Of a DNA stretch of 64,000 nt, positions 51,615-60,511 are shown piece by piece. The position numbers were made by a program, and so were the translations under genes. The DNA comes from Mycobacterium sp. 236(2023) (GTDB taxonomy: Bacteria > Actinomycetota > Actinomycetes > Mycobacteriales > Mycobacteriaceae). How positions within the stretch are numbered: position 1 is the stretch's first letter; the number at the start of each line of letters is the position of its first letter. The notes beneath the pieces were generated by a model. That model worked only from the letters and a program-made list of their open reading frames with translations. It was not told the origin of the DNA and made no database searches. Location of the stretch: the NCBI RefSeq assembly GCF_029623955.1, contig NZ_JARSBP010000002.1, positions 930,001-994,000 on the forward strand, read 5' to 3'.

Positions 51615-52639
51615 TGTCGCCGTCCGTACTGTTGATCGCAGATCCTGGCGCGCCAGCGGAGTTGGCAGAGGACCTGTCCAAGGATTTGCCGAAGCTGCTC
51701 ACGCGGGACTCGTCGTCCAGCCCGGCGGTGTCGGTGCAAACGGGCTCTTACCGTCTCACCGAACAGGACCCGCTCGACGACGTTCTCGACGCCGTCGATC
51801 CCGCAAGCCAACGCCATGACGTCGTGGTCTATGTGACCGACCTGCCGCGCCGCGACGGCACCCAACCGGTGGTGGCAGACATCAGCCTTGAACAGCGCTT
51901 CGGCGTCATCTCGGTGCCGAGCGTCGGCGGCCTGTTCATTGGCCGGCGGGTGCGGGCGATGGTCGAGTCCGTCATCGCCGAAGTCGCTGAGGGCCGCGGT
52001 AAAGACCCTGCTGTTCCTGGCCGGCTGAATCGAACCGAAGCCGACGGCGTGGTGCGCTATGTCGCGCCGCCCCGGTTCGCTCGTCTGCGTCTGCTCATGG
52101 GCATGATCTACGCCAACCGCCCATGGAAGCTGACCGCCGGTTTGTCGCGGGTCCTTATGGCGACCTTCGCGACGGGGGCGGTCAGCCTGGCCTATCCGAC
52201 AATCTGGCAGCTGTCGTCGACTATGGGTTCGTTCCGACTCGGGGTCACAACGGTTTTGGCCACCGCCGCGATGGTGGGATGGCTGATCGTGAATCACAAA
52301 CTCTGGGAGAAGCCGAGTTCACCAACGGAACGTGAGCGTGCCGCCCTGTACAACGCGTCGACGGTCGCCACACTAACGATTGGTGTCGTTGTTCTGCATG
52401 CCACGTGCTTCGTGCTGTTGTTGCTGACGGCGTGGTGGACGTTGCCTCCGCAACTGTTGGAGCAGAACATCGGTCATCCCGTCGGCCTCCCCGATTTCCT
52501 CCGGCTGGCATGGCTGGTAGCTGCGATCGCCACGTTGGGTGGTGCCCTCGGATCAGGCCTTGAGGACGACCAGGCGGTCAAACAGGCCGCTTATGGCGCA
52601 CGCCAGCAGCAGAGGTTCGCTAGGGCGAATTGGTCCTGA
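51614..52639 (+). CDS. Multi-pass membrane protein of unknown function
   Basis: 341 residues; the ATG overlaps the DJ-1-like stop. The N-terminal 160 residues are soluble and alternate beta and helix (SVLLIADPGAPAELAEDLSK, HDVVVYVTDLPRRDG). Four hydrophobic segments follow at about residues 180-200, 210-230, 245-275 and 300-320. It ends with a polar tail. No family is recognised. It is the last gene of the putative SigF operon. Confidence 0.78.
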   Translation: MSPSVLLIADPGAPAELAEDLSKDLPKLLTRDSSSSPAVSVQTGSYRLTEQDPLDDVLDAVDPASQRHDVVVYVTDLPRRDGTQPVVADISLEQRFGVISVPSVGGLFIGRRVRAMVESVIAEVAEGRGKDPAVPGRLNRTEADGVVRYVAPPRFARLRLLMGMIYANRPWKLTAGLSRVLMATFATGAVSLAYPTIWQLSSTMGSFRLGVTTVLATAAMVGWLIVNHKLWEKPSSPTERERAALYNASTVATLTIGVVVLHATCFVLLLLTAWWTLPPQLLEQNIGHPVGLPDFLRLAWLVAAIATLGGALGSGLEDDQAVKQAAYGARQQQRFARANWS

Positions 52640-52647
52640 GCAACCTC

Positions 52648-53229
52648 CTAGTCGTCGCGGCCCAGACCAACTCGGGTGAGCCAGTACACGGTTCGGTCGA
52701 GGACAGGCAGTATGTCGGTCACCGCGATCTCGCCGGCGGAGAAGCGTCCCAGCAGCCCATAGATGACGTTCTCGAGAACGGCCTCCAGGTCGGCGACGAG
52801 ATCGTCGTCCACACCTTTGAGCAGTTCCATGCCCGCTGGGGCGACGATATCGAATCCGAAGCGGAACAACTTCTGCCCGTTCGGAGAAGAGCGCACCCGG
52901 AAGTAGGTCTTCAGCATTTCCGGGTGGCGTTCCCACGGCTCGAAGATGGTGCGGAACAACGACATAAGCCCCTCTCGCAGCGACGTTACGCCGTCCGCCG
53001 GCGGGCCGGCGATGCCGGCGTAGCGGTGTCTGGCCATCCAGTACTCGAGTGCGGCCAGGATCAGGTCGTCCCGGGTGGGGTAACGCCTGTAGATCGTTGC
53101 CAGTGAACTTCTCGCACGCTTCGCCACGGCGCGCAGTTGGACTGATTCGTAGCCCTCGGTTTCGAGCATGTCGACGACGACATCGAGAAGCCGATCACCC
53201 TCTGGCGGTGACGCCGTGCCCTCGTCCAT
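52648..53229 (-). CDS. TetR family regulator of the SDR/ALDH cluster
   Basis: 193 residues from ATG 53229. HTH: LLDVVVDMLETEGYESVQL and RSSLATIYRRYPTRDDLI. The C-terminal domain resembles the KstR2/TetR_C group for hydrophobic ligands. It is divergent from the SDR gene at 53330, with two identical TAACGCGGTTA palindromes between them. It is expected to repress SDR-SDR-CMD-ALDH until a pathway intermediate binds. Confidence 0.87.
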   Translation of the reverse strand: MDEGTASPPEGDRLLDVVVDMLETEGYESVQLRAVAKRARSSLATIYRRYPTRDDLILAALEYWMARHRYAGIAGPPADGVTSLREGLMSLFRTIFEPWERHPEMLKTYFRVRSSPNGQKLFRFGFDIVAPAGMELLKGVDDDLVADLEAVLENVIYGLLGRFSAGEIAVTDILPVLDRTVYWLTRVGLGRDD

Positions 53230-53250
53230 GCCCCCTTGCCTTTCCGTGGA

Positions 53251-53284
53251 TAACGCGGTTACCCTACCGTGAGTAACGCGGTTA
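53251..53284. promoter_or_regulatory. Tandem TetR operators (two TAACGCGGTTA copies)
   Basis: TAACGCGGTTA at 53251-53261 and 53274-53284; each has inverted TAAC/GTTA arms around GCG. Centre-to-centre spacing is 23 bases, about two helical turns, allowing two dimers on one face of DNA. The sites fill the regulator-SDR gap. Confidence 0.65.
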
Positions 53285-53329
53285 CTCCTTCTGGAGTCGC
53301 TATCCGACGCGTGTGACGAGGCGAGGGCA

Positions 53330-54160
53330 ATGGGTTCACTGGACGGCAGGGTTGCATTCATCACGGGCGTGGCCCGGGGGCAGGGGCGAAGTCACGCGAT
53401 CCGCCTGGCCTCCGAAGGCGCCGACATCGTCGGGGTGGACATCTGCGCCGACATCGAGGCCAACGGATATCCGATGGCGTCCCGCGACGAATTGGACGAG
53501 ACCATTGCGCTCGTCGAATCGGCAGGCGGCAAGATGCTCGGGTCCGTTGCCGACGTCCGAGATTTCGCGGCACTCAAGGCTGCGCTCGACTCAGGTGTCG
53601 GGCACTTCGGCCGCCTCGACATCGTCTGCGCTAACGCAGGAATCGCGCCCACCGCATTTCGGGAGGTGAGCATCGAAGAGGACCTGGAGATGTGGGCCGC
53701 GGCGATCGACGTCAACTTGGTCGGTTCGTTCCACACCGCGAAGGCGGCCATTCCGCACCTGATCGACGGTGGCCGGGGTGGCGCGATCGTGTTCACCAGT
53801 TCCACCGCGGGACTCAAGGGCTTCGGCGGATCGCAGGGCGGCGGCCTGGGGTACGCGGCTTCCAAGCACGGCATCGTCGGGTTGATGCGCACACTCGCCA
53901 ATGCCCTTGCACCGCACAGTATCCGGGTGAACACCGTTCATCCGACGGCCGTCAACACCATGATGGCGACCAACCCCGCGATGACCGCGTTCCTGGACGC
54001 GTACCCCGACGGTGGACCCCACCTGCAGAACCCCATGCCGGTCTCGCTGCTCGAACCCGAAGACATCAGCGCGGCGATCTCGTATCTGGTGTCCGATGCC
54101 GCCAAGTACGTCACCGGGGTCACGTTCCCCGTCGACGCCGGCTTCTGCAACAAGCTATGA
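53330..54160 (+). CDS. Mycofactocin-type short-chain dehydrogenase
   Basis: 276 residues from ATG 53330. NAD-binding motif TGVARGQGRSHAIRLASEGA and the insertion after VDIC (DIEANGYPMASRDEL) mark mycofactocin-coupled SDRs, which hold nicotinamide tightly and pass electrons to mycofactocin. The catalytic Ser is in SSTAGLKG and Tyr-Lys in YAASKHG. It oxidises an alcohol to the carbonyl. The stop overlaps the next SDR (ATGA). Confidence 0.88.
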   Translation: MGSLDGRVAFITGVARGQGRSHAIRLASEGADIVGVDICADIEANGYPMASRDELDETIALVESAGGKMLGSVADVRDFAALKAALDSGVGHFGRLDIVCANAGIAPTAFREVSIEEDLEMWAAAIDVNLVGSFHTAKAAIPHLIDGGRGGAIVFTSSTAGLKGFGGSQGGGLGYAASKHGIVGLMRTLANALAPHSIRVNTVHPTAVNTMMATNPAMTAFLDAYPDGGPHLQNPMPVSLLEPEDISAAISYLVSDAAKYVTGVTFPVDAGFCNKL

Positions 54161-54960
54161 GCGGCCGGGTCGAGGGCAAGCGCGTACTGATCACCGGCGC
54201 AGCCCGCGGTATGGGACGCAGTCACGCGGTCCGGTTGGCGCAAGAAGGCGCCGATCTCATCCTGGTCGACATCTGCGACTCCCTGCCGGAGATCGAATAT
54301 CCGCTTGCCACAGTCGAAGAGCTCGCCGAGACCGCGGAGCTTGTGGCGCAGCACGGCCGCCGCGTGGTCACCCACATCGTTGACGTGCGCGACGAGCAGG
54401 CGCTGACGGGAGCCGTCGACGACGGTGTCGCGCAACTCGGCGGCCTCGAAGCCGCCGTGGCCAACGCCGGCGTACTGACTGGTGGGACATGGGACACCAC
54501 CACGGCGCAGCAGTGGCGCACCGTCGTCGACGTCAATCTCATCGGCACGTGGAACACCTGCCGCGCCGCGATCCCGCACCTGCTGGAGCGCGGCGGCAGC
54601 CTGATCAACGTGAGCTCCGCGGCGGGTATCAAGGGCTCACCGCTTCATACGCCATATACCGCCTCCAAAGCGGGCGTCGTCGGCCTGAGCAAGGCGCTGG
54701 CCAATGAGCTCGCCGCCGTGAACATCCGGGTCAACACCGTGCATCCGACCGGGGTGCCGACGGGCATGCAGCCCGCGTCGCTGCATCAGCTGCTGCACGA
54801 CACCCGCAGCGACCTCGGGCCGATCTTTCAGAACGCGCTGCCGATCGTCATGGCCGAGGCCATCGACATCAGCAACGCGGTCCTGTTCCTGATCTCCGAC
54901 GAGGCGCGCTACGTCACGGGTCTGGAGTTCAAGGTCGATGCAGGAGTGACGATCCGGTGA
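54157..54960 (+). CDS. Second mycofactocin-type short-chain dehydrogenase
   Basis: 267 residues from ATG 54157, coupled to the upstream SDR. TGAARGMGRSHAVRLAQEGA, VDICDSLPEIEYPLATVEEL and the active site SSAAGIKG plus YTASKAG are typical. It is clearly different from its neighbour, so two distinct alcohol oxidations or stereo-specificities are likely. It overlaps the CMD gene by four bases (GTGA). Confidence 0.88.
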   Translation: MSGRVEGKRVLITGAARGMGRSHAVRLAQEGADLILVDICDSLPEIEYPLATVEELAETAELVAQHGRRVVTHIVDVRDEQALTGAVDDGVAQLGGLEAAVANAGVLTGGTWDTTTAQQWRTVVDVNLIGTWNTCRAAIPHLLERGGSLINVSSAAGIKGSPLHTPYTASKAGVVGLSKALANELAAVNIRVNTVHPTGVPTGMQPASLHQLLHDTRSDLGPIFQNALPIVMAEAIDISNAVLFLISDEARYVTGLEFKVDAGVTIR

Positions 54961-55760
54961 GCACCGATCGGATGGACCGCGGACGGAGAGCGTACACCGA
55001 CATCATGACGGCGCCTGCCCCCGAAGACACGTCGCCGGCGACGCAGCATCTGCTGGACTTCGTGTTCGCCGAGGTGTGGCAGCGCCCGGGCCTGACCCGC
55101 AGGGAACGTCGGTTCGTCACCCTGCCCTGCGTGGCGGCAGCCGATGCCGAGGCCCCCATGCGCGACCACGTCTACGCCGCACTCAACAGCGGCGATCTCA
55201 GCATCGACGAGATGCGAGAAGCTGTCCTGCATTTCGCGGTGTATGCCGGCTGGCCAAAGGCCTCGCGGTTCAACATGGTCGTCGACGAGCAGTGGGACCG
55301 GATCCACCGCGAACGCGGACAGCCAGTGCCGCCGCCGCCACCGCTGCTGCCGCTGAGCACGCCGAGTGACCCGGAGGCTCGGCTGTCCGTCGGCGAACAG
55401 TCCTTCAAGGACGTCAACTGCCTCCCGTTTGCGCCCCAGCGGGACAACCCCTTTCAAGGCGCCGGCATCCTGAACTTCGTCTTCGGCGAGATGTGGCTAC
55501 GGCCGAACCTCGGCATGAAGGAGCGCAGGCTCATCACCGTCGCCTGCGTCGCCTTCCAGGATTCGCCGTATCCCATCCTCAGCCACGTCTATGCAGCCTT
55601 GAAGAGCCGCGACATCTCCTTCGAGGAAATGGACGAACTGGCACTGCACTTCGCCGCGCATTACGGGTGGCCGAAAGGTTCGCATCTGAACCAGGTGATC
55701 GCCGAGCAGAAGGAGCGCGTGACAGCGGAGTGGGCCGCAGAAGGGGCACCCGTCTCGTGA
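54957..55760 (+). CDS. Tandem carboxymuconolactone decarboxylase-like protein
   Basis: 267 residues from GTG 54957. Two homologous AhpD-like halves occur at about residues 25-120 and 160-255: RRERRFVTLPCVAAADAEAP with DHVYAALNSGDLSIDEM, and KERRLITVACVAFQDSPYPI with SHVYAALKSRDISFEEM. A Pro-rich linker joins them. The usual CxxC is missing and a single Cys remains per half (LPCVA, VACVA), as in lactone decarboxylases. It overlaps the aldehyde dehydrogenase start (GTGA). Confidence 0.85.
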   Translation: MSTDRMDRGRRAYTDIMTAPAPEDTSPATQHLLDFVFAEVWQRPGLTRRERRFVTLPCVAAADAEAPMRDHVYAALNSGDLSIDEMREAVLHFAVYAGWPKASRFNMVVDEQWDRIHRERGQPVPPPPPLLPLSTPSDPEARLSVGEQSFKDVNCLPFAPQRDNPFQGAGILNFVFGEMWLRPNLGMKERRLITVACVAFQDSPYPILSHVYAALKSRDISFEEMDELALHFAAHYGWPKGSHLNQVIAEQKERVTAEWAAEGAPVS

Positions 55761-57217
55761 GGGCGCTCGACATAGCCACTCCCGTCGGGCTTCTGATTGG
55801 GTCAGACCGGCTCACCCACACGTCGCTCGATCCGCATCCGCACATCTATCCGGCCACCGGCGCACCCAACGCTACCGTGGCGCTGGCCGGCGTTGCCGAG
55901 ATGAACATGGCGGTGGCGGCCGCGAAAGAGGCGCAGCGCGAGTGGATCGCCCTGAATGTCGATCAGCGCAGAGACATGCTGATCGATCTCGCCGACGTCG
56001 TGCGCGAGCACCTGAATGAACTCGCCGAGCTCAACACGCTCGACTACGGCGTCCCGATCTCCTACGCCGGTAACGCCGTGATGCTCGACCAGTTCCTGCG
56101 TCACTTCGCCGGCTACGTCGACAAACCGCACGGCACCAGCACACCGGTCAGCGGCAGCGACGACCTCAACCTCATCGAACGAGAACCTCTTGGCGCCGTC
56201 GGAGTGATTGCGCCCTGGAACGGGTCGCTCGTCGTGGCCGCATCGTGCGTCGCGCCTGCGCTAGCGGCGGGCAATGCGGTGGTGTTCAAACCATCCGAGG
56301 TGGCGCCGCTGGCCGCTCTGCGGTTCGGTGAACTTTGTTTGGAGGCAGGACTTCCGCCCGGCCTGGTGAACATCGTCCCCGCCGCAGGCGACGGCGGCGA
56401 CGCCCTCGTCAGACATCCGGGCATCGCGAAGATCCACTTCACCGGCGGCGGGCACACGGCCCGCGCCATTCTGCGCGCCGCGGCAGACAATCTGACCCCG
56501 GTGGTCACCGAACTTGGTGGCAAGTCGGCCAACATCATCTTCGACGACGCCGATCTCGACACCGCCGCCGCACGGTCTGCCCATCAAGGTCCGCTGATGC
56601 AGTCGGGGCAGAGCTGTGCGTGCGCCAGCAGGATCCTCGTCCACGAAACCGTCTACGACGCGTTCACCGAAAGGTTCCTTGCCGTGATCGAATCCGCCCG
56701 CATCGGCGATCCGATCGATCCCGCAACGGTTTTCGGCCCAGTCATATCGGCCGCCGCCCTAGATCGCATCCTGGGTGTGATCGGGGAGGCCATCGACAGC
56801 GGCAGCGGCGAGCTCCTCACGGGCGGCCGTCGTTTCACCGACGACGCGCTCACGGGCGGCCATTACTTGGAACCGACCGTGCTGGGCCATGTCGACAACG
56901 CATCCACACTGGCACAGAACGAGACATTCGGCCCCGTGGTGTCACTGATCCCGTTCGCCGATGACGACGAAGCCGTTCGTATTGCCAACGACACTCCGTA
57001 CGGATTGAACGCCTTCGTGCACACACGAGATCTCACGCGCGCCCACACCGTGGCCCGCCGACTGCAGTCCGGGTCGGTGTGGATCAACCAGGGCAGCCGC
57101 ATCTCCCCGCAGGGGCCCTACGGCGGCTACAAGCAGAGTGGCTCCGGGCGCACCGGAGGCCTGGAAGGCCTCCGAGAATTCCAACAGGTCAAGAACATTC
57201 GAATCGGACTCGGATAA
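55757..57217 (+). CDS. NAD(P)-dependent aldehyde dehydrogenase
   Basis: 486 residues from GTG 55757, coupled to the CMD gene. Motifs: cofactor/oxyanion Asn in APWNGSLV, FTGGGHTARA, general base Glu in ELGGKSAN and nucleophilic Cys in GQSCACAS; NETFGPVV follows. It would oxidise the aldehyde from the SDR step to a carboxylic acid, ready for CoA activation. It is the last gene of the TetR-controlled unit. Confidence 0.92.
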   Translation: MRALDIATPVGLLIGSDRLTHTSLDPHPHIYPATGAPNATVALAGVAEMNMAVAAAKEAQREWIALNVDQRRDMLIDLADVVREHLNELAELNTLDYGVPISYAGNAVMLDQFLRHFAGYVDKPHGTSTPVSGSDDLNLIEREPLGAVGVIAPWNGSLVVAASCVAPALAAGNAVVFKPSEVAPLAALRFGELCLEAGLPPGLVNIVPAAGDGGDALVRHPGIAKIHFTGGGHTARAILRAAADNLTPVVTELGGKSANIIFDDADLDTAAARSAHQGPLMQSGQSCACASRILVHETVYDAFTERFLAVIESARIGDPIDPATVFGPVISAAALDRILGVIGEAIDSGSGELLTGGRRFTDDALTGGHYLEPTVLGHVDNASTLAQNETFGPVVSLIPFADDDEAVRIANDTPYGLNAFVHTRDLTRAHTVARRLQSGSVWINQGSRISPQGPYGGYKQSGSGRTGGLEGLREFQQVKNIRIGLG

Positions 57218-57267
57218 GAGCGCGCTCGACCAGTCCGTCGCCCAAGTTGCTTCAACCGGCGTACGGA

Positions 57268-58461
57268 CTATCCGGGCATTCCGATCTGTGCGGTGTTGCG
57301 CGGTGGCCCGTCAAGCGGTCCGAACAGCCAGTTTTTCAGGCCTTCTGAGTTGAGCAGGATGCCTTGGTTGCCGTATTGCGCGGGGTTGGATCCGACGTCT
57401 GCGGCAATGAATGGCGGGATGAATTCGGCCGGCATCTCGGGCAGGCCGAGCTCGGTGCAGTAGTCGCGCCCACCGCTCTTGGCGGCCACCTTGGGGAGGT
57501 CACGCGGGTAGCGGTAGCGTTCGACGCCCAGCGTCAGACCGGAGGAGATCAGCACACCCGAAAACTGCGGTGGCGACTTGGCGAACGGAACCAGACCGCC
57601 GATGCCGCACCACAGCGACTTCTTGTACAGGTTCAGCAGGCCGGTGGTGGGTTCGAGCTTGTGCAGCACATCGGTCAGCGCCACCCGGTTACCGCCGACG
57701 ACTTCATTGCCGAGGTCGGCCAGACCGATTGACCTGATGAGGAACTGGTCGAGGTTGTCCTGCTCGTCGACGATGGAGTTGCTCAGCGTGGTGGTGTTCT
57801 CGACCGTACCCACCAGATCGGGTGAAGCATCGGCGTAGGCCTGCAGCATGGGGACCGACGCCTCGATGTCGTGGGACAGGTTCGGCAGACTCGGTTCGAG
57901 CTTGGCCAGCAGCGCGTTGAAGTCCGACAGGGTTTGGCCGAACTTCTCGCCGCGTCCACTGAACGCCTGCGAGATCGCCCCGAGGGTCTCGTTGAGTTTC
58001 GTGGGCTCGACGGCGTCGAGCACCTGCACCAGGCTCTGGAACACGGTGTTGATCTCGACGGTGACGTGGTCACCTTCGAGCACCTGCCCGTTGCGTAGTT
58101 CGCCGGAGGGATTCTCCGGCGCTTGGAGCTGAACGAACTTGGCGCCGAACACGGTTGACGACGCGATGTCGACGCCGACATTTCCGGGAATGAGGTGCAG
58201 CTGGGACGGGTCCATGTCCAGTTGCAGCTGGGCCTTGCCGTCGGGCAGATAGGCGATCGATTTGACGGTGCCGACCTGCACGCCACGCAGTTTGACCTTC
58301 GCATCGGGATTCATCACGAGCCCGGCGCGGTCGGAGATCACGGTCACGGGAACGGTTTCGGTGAACGACCCCCGAAACAGCCCGATCGACACCGCAACGG
58401 CGGCAACAAGGGCGGCGACCATACCCAGCCCAGCCACAATCCGGGCGCGATCCCCCTGCAT
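57268..58461 (-). CDS. Orphan Mce family protein (MceA-like)
   Basis: 397 residues from ATG 58461. One N-terminal membrane helix (residues 8-30) is followed by the MCE domain (SDRAGLVMNPDAKVKLRGVQ, VGTVKSIAYLPDGKAQLQL). A helical region and a Pro/Gly-rich tail with two Cys complete it. mce operons normally carry six such genes plus yrbE permeases; here it stands alone, 103 bases after an SDR gene. It may feed a hydrophobic substrate into the P450/SDR pathway by teaming with another Mce system. Confidence 0.9.
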   Translation of the reverse strand: MQGDRARIVAGLGMVAALVAAVAVSIGLFRGSFTETVPVTVISDRAGLVMNPDAKVKLRGVQVGTVKSIAYLPDGKAQLQLDMDPSQLHLIPGNVGVDIASSTVFGAKFVQLQAPENPSGELRNGQVLEGDHVTVEINTVFQSLVQVLDAVEPTKLNETLGAISQAFSGRGEKFGQTLSDFNALLAKLEPSLPNLSHDIEASVPMLQAYADASPDLVGTVENTTTLSNSIVDEQDNLDQFLIRSIGLADLGNEVVGGNRVALTDVLHKLEPTTGLLNLYKKSLWCGIGGLVPFAKSPPQFSGVLISSGLTLGVERYRYPRDLPKVAAKSGGRDYCTELGLPEMPAEFIPPFIAADVGSNPAQYGNQGILLNSEGLKNWLFGPLDGPPRNTAQIGMPG

Positions 58462-58564
58462 TCTTCCTCAGGCTTTCGATTGTCAGGTCGTTCTCGAACA
58501 CGGATAGTGCCGCGGCCGGCGATCCTGTGGGATGCGCCGCCGGCCGCCTGTCAGCGAGAAGCCG

Positions 58565-59404
58565 CTATTTGAGCATGCTTCCGGCATCGACAGTCATCGG
58601 TAGTCCGGTGACGTAACGGGATTCGTCGGAGGCCAGGAAGAGCACGGCATTGCTGATGTCGACCGGTTCGACCCAGCCGACGGGGAGGACGTGCATGAAC
58701 TGTGCGGCGACCGCAAGGTCGTCTGGGCCCGGGTTCTCCAGGTCGGGACGGAAGAGCTTCATGGTGCCCTCGTTCATGAACAGTGGGGTGTTGACGTTGG
58801 TGGGGTGTACCGAATTCACGCGGATCGAGTGCTGGCCGAGTTCCACAGCGAACGTGCGCATCAGGCCGACGACACCGTGTTTGGCGGCGATGTAGTGACC
58901 GGTATGCGGGTAGGGCTTCAGCCCGCCTACCGAGCTGGTCAGGATGATTGATCCACCCTGTCCTTGCGAGATAAGGTGCGGGACAGCTGCTTTGACGGTC
59001 TTCCAGACGCCTGAGAGGTTGACGTCGATCATGTCCGTCCAGTCGGCTTCGCTGGTGTGATCCAGCGTCTGGCCGCCGTTGCCGATACCCGCATTCGCGC
59101 AGATGATGTCGAGCCGGCCGAGCTGCTCGACGCCGCTGTCGACGGCGGCCTTGATGGCGTCGTAGTCGCGGACATCGACCTCGGCGGTGACGATGCGTCG
59201 GTTCAACTGCTTGACCAGATCCGCGGTTTCGGCGAGATCGTCGACGGTTGCGGGCTCGATCTGCGGGTTGCTGCTCACCGGACCGCAGATGTCGATCGCG
59301 ATGATGTCGGCACCTTCCTCGGCAAGCCGCACCGCGTGGCTACGTCCCTGGCCGCGCGCGGCCCCGGTGATGAAAGCGACTTTTCCGTCAACACGTCCAG
59401 CCAT
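58565..59404 (-). CDS. Third mycofactocin-type short-chain dehydrogenase
   Basis: 279 residues from ATG 59404, with GCGAGG upstream; a longer frame reaches 59437. It shows TGAARGQGRSHAVRLAEEGA, the VDIC-type insertion (AIDICGPVSSNPQIEPATVD), SSVGGLKP and YIAAKHG. Together with the P450 it probably oxidises the hydroxylated product. It precedes the mce gene and follows the convergent region with the TetR gene at 59529. Confidence 0.9.
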   Translation of the reverse strand: MAGRVDGKVAFITGAARGQGRSHAVRLAEEGADIIAIDICGPVSSNPQIEPATVDDLAETADLVKQLNRRIVTAEVDVRDYDAIKAAVDSGVEQLGRLDIICANAGIGNGGQTLDHTSEADWTDMIDVNLSGVWKTVKAAVPHLISQGQGGSIILTSSVGGLKPYPHTGHYIAAKHGVVGLMRTFAVELGQHSIRVNSVHPTNVNTPLFMNEGTMKLFRPDLENPGPDDLAVAAQFMHVLPVGWVEPVDISNAVLFLASDESRYVTGLPMTVDAGSMLK

Positions 59405-59528
59405 AGGGCACCTCGCTGCCGTTGAGCCCGAGGCCAACGGCGTGCGCCGAGACCTCGAGTATTTGTCATTCGATCAGGAAGGCTGGCACGGGTGGGTTCA
59501 TCTGTCAACCACGGCTCAACGGGAGGTG

Positions 59529-60128
59529 TCAGGTGTGTCCGCTCGGAGAAGGGGAGAGCAGCCAGGGCAGCTGCTCTTCGAGGAAGCGTTGAAGTTCCTC
59601 GTGGCCGTAGGAGACCCCGACGGCACGTTCATTGGCCATACTGCGCGCGAGCTGCGTGATCAACATCGAGATGGCGACGGGTGGATACCGTCCAATGTCG
59701 ACACCCTGGGCGCGAAGCATCATCGTGACCGCAGCCGACTCGATATCCCGTACCCGCTCTGCATAGTTCTTCAGTTCCGCGCCGATAGCTTTGCGATGAT
59801 TCGCCAATGCCATGAATTCGGTACTCAGCACGGTGTTTCGCGTGTCGCTGTTGATCAGCCACAGCGTGCGCGCCGGATTGTCATCTCGAAGCGAGTCGCG
59901 AAGGCGCGTTAGGGATGCTTCAGATCCTGCCCGCAGCACCTCGAGGAACAGATCATCCATGGTGGGGAAGTAGTAATAGACCAGCGCCTGCTTGACGTCC
60001 GCCTTGGCTGCGACTCGCCGTGACGTCGCCGCGGCATAGCCCTCGTCGTGCATGATCTGGGTCGCCGCCTCGATGAGCCGGCGACGAGTGGCCCCGTCTG
60101 AGGTCTTCGCCCGCTGGGTAGCCGGCAT
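59529..60128 (-). CDS. TetR family regulator of the ferredoxin-P450 operon
   Basis: 199 residues from ATG 60128 (ATG 60182 is in frame). HTH: RRRLIEAATQIMHDEGYAAA and DVKQALVYYYFPTMDDL. The remainder is the helical ligand domain. It is divergent from ferredoxin-P450, with a 16-base perfect palindrome between them, and lies upstream of the SDR-mce unit on its own strand. Confidence 0.86.
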   Translation of the reverse strand: MPATQRAKTSDGATRRRLIEAATQIMHDEGYAAATSRRVAAKADVKQALVYYYFPTMDDLFLEVLRAGSEASLTRLRDSLRDDNPARTLWLINSDTRNTVLSTEFMALANHRKAIGAELKNYAERVRDIESAAVTMMLRAQGVDIGRYPPVAISMLITQLARSMANERAVGVSYGHEELQRFLEEQLPWLLSPSPSGHT

Positions 60129-60191
60129 CAGAGGCCTGATCCACTTGACCGGCGCCAAAGCTGCGTGGTAGGCATACTGCATCGTAGCAGG

Positions 60192-60207
60192 CTGATCGAT
60201 CGATCAG
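60192..60207. promoter_or_regulatory. 16-bp perfect palindrome, TetR operator candidate
   Basis: CTGATCGATCGATCAG is symmetrical over all 16 bases. It lies between the TetR start and the ferredoxin gene, 60 bases before the latter. This is the expected place and form of a TetR operator. Confidence 0.55.
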
Positions 60208-60267
60208 AGCAGGCGGGCGCGCTTGGACCGAGGGGTTTCAGGCGAGGTGAATCACAGAGAGGCGTCA

Positions 60268-60465
60268 ATGGCGAAACACCGTTCGGTACAGGTCGATCCG
60301 CGATTGTGCGAAGCCCACGCGCTGTGCATCGAGTTGGCACCAAACGTCTTCGACCTCAGTGAAGACATTGCGACGGTGGAGAAGTCGCCAGACCCCGACG
60401 ACGCACGCGATGTCGACGCGGCCGTCTCGGCTTGCCCGCGGCAGGCCATCAGTTGGGTTCACTGA
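60268..60465 (+). CDS. [3Fe-4S]-type ferredoxin with CxxHxxC motif
   Basis: 65 residues from ATG 60268 with AGAGAGG upstream. Cys14, Cys20 and Cys56 (in ACPRQA) are the three cluster ligands. The residue in the fourth position of a 4Fe-4S motif is His17 (CEAHALC), a variant known among mycobacterial P450-associated ferredoxins. It passes electrons from a ferredoxin reductase (not in the window) to the P450 encoded 46 bases downstream. Confidence 0.92.
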   Translation: MAKHRSVQVDPRLCEAHALCIELAPNVFDLSEDIATVEKSPDPDDARDVDAAVSACPRQAISWVH

Positions 60466-60511
60466 CCCGCCCCGCTCCCAATATCAAAACTCGCATCGAA
60501 AGGCCTATAGC

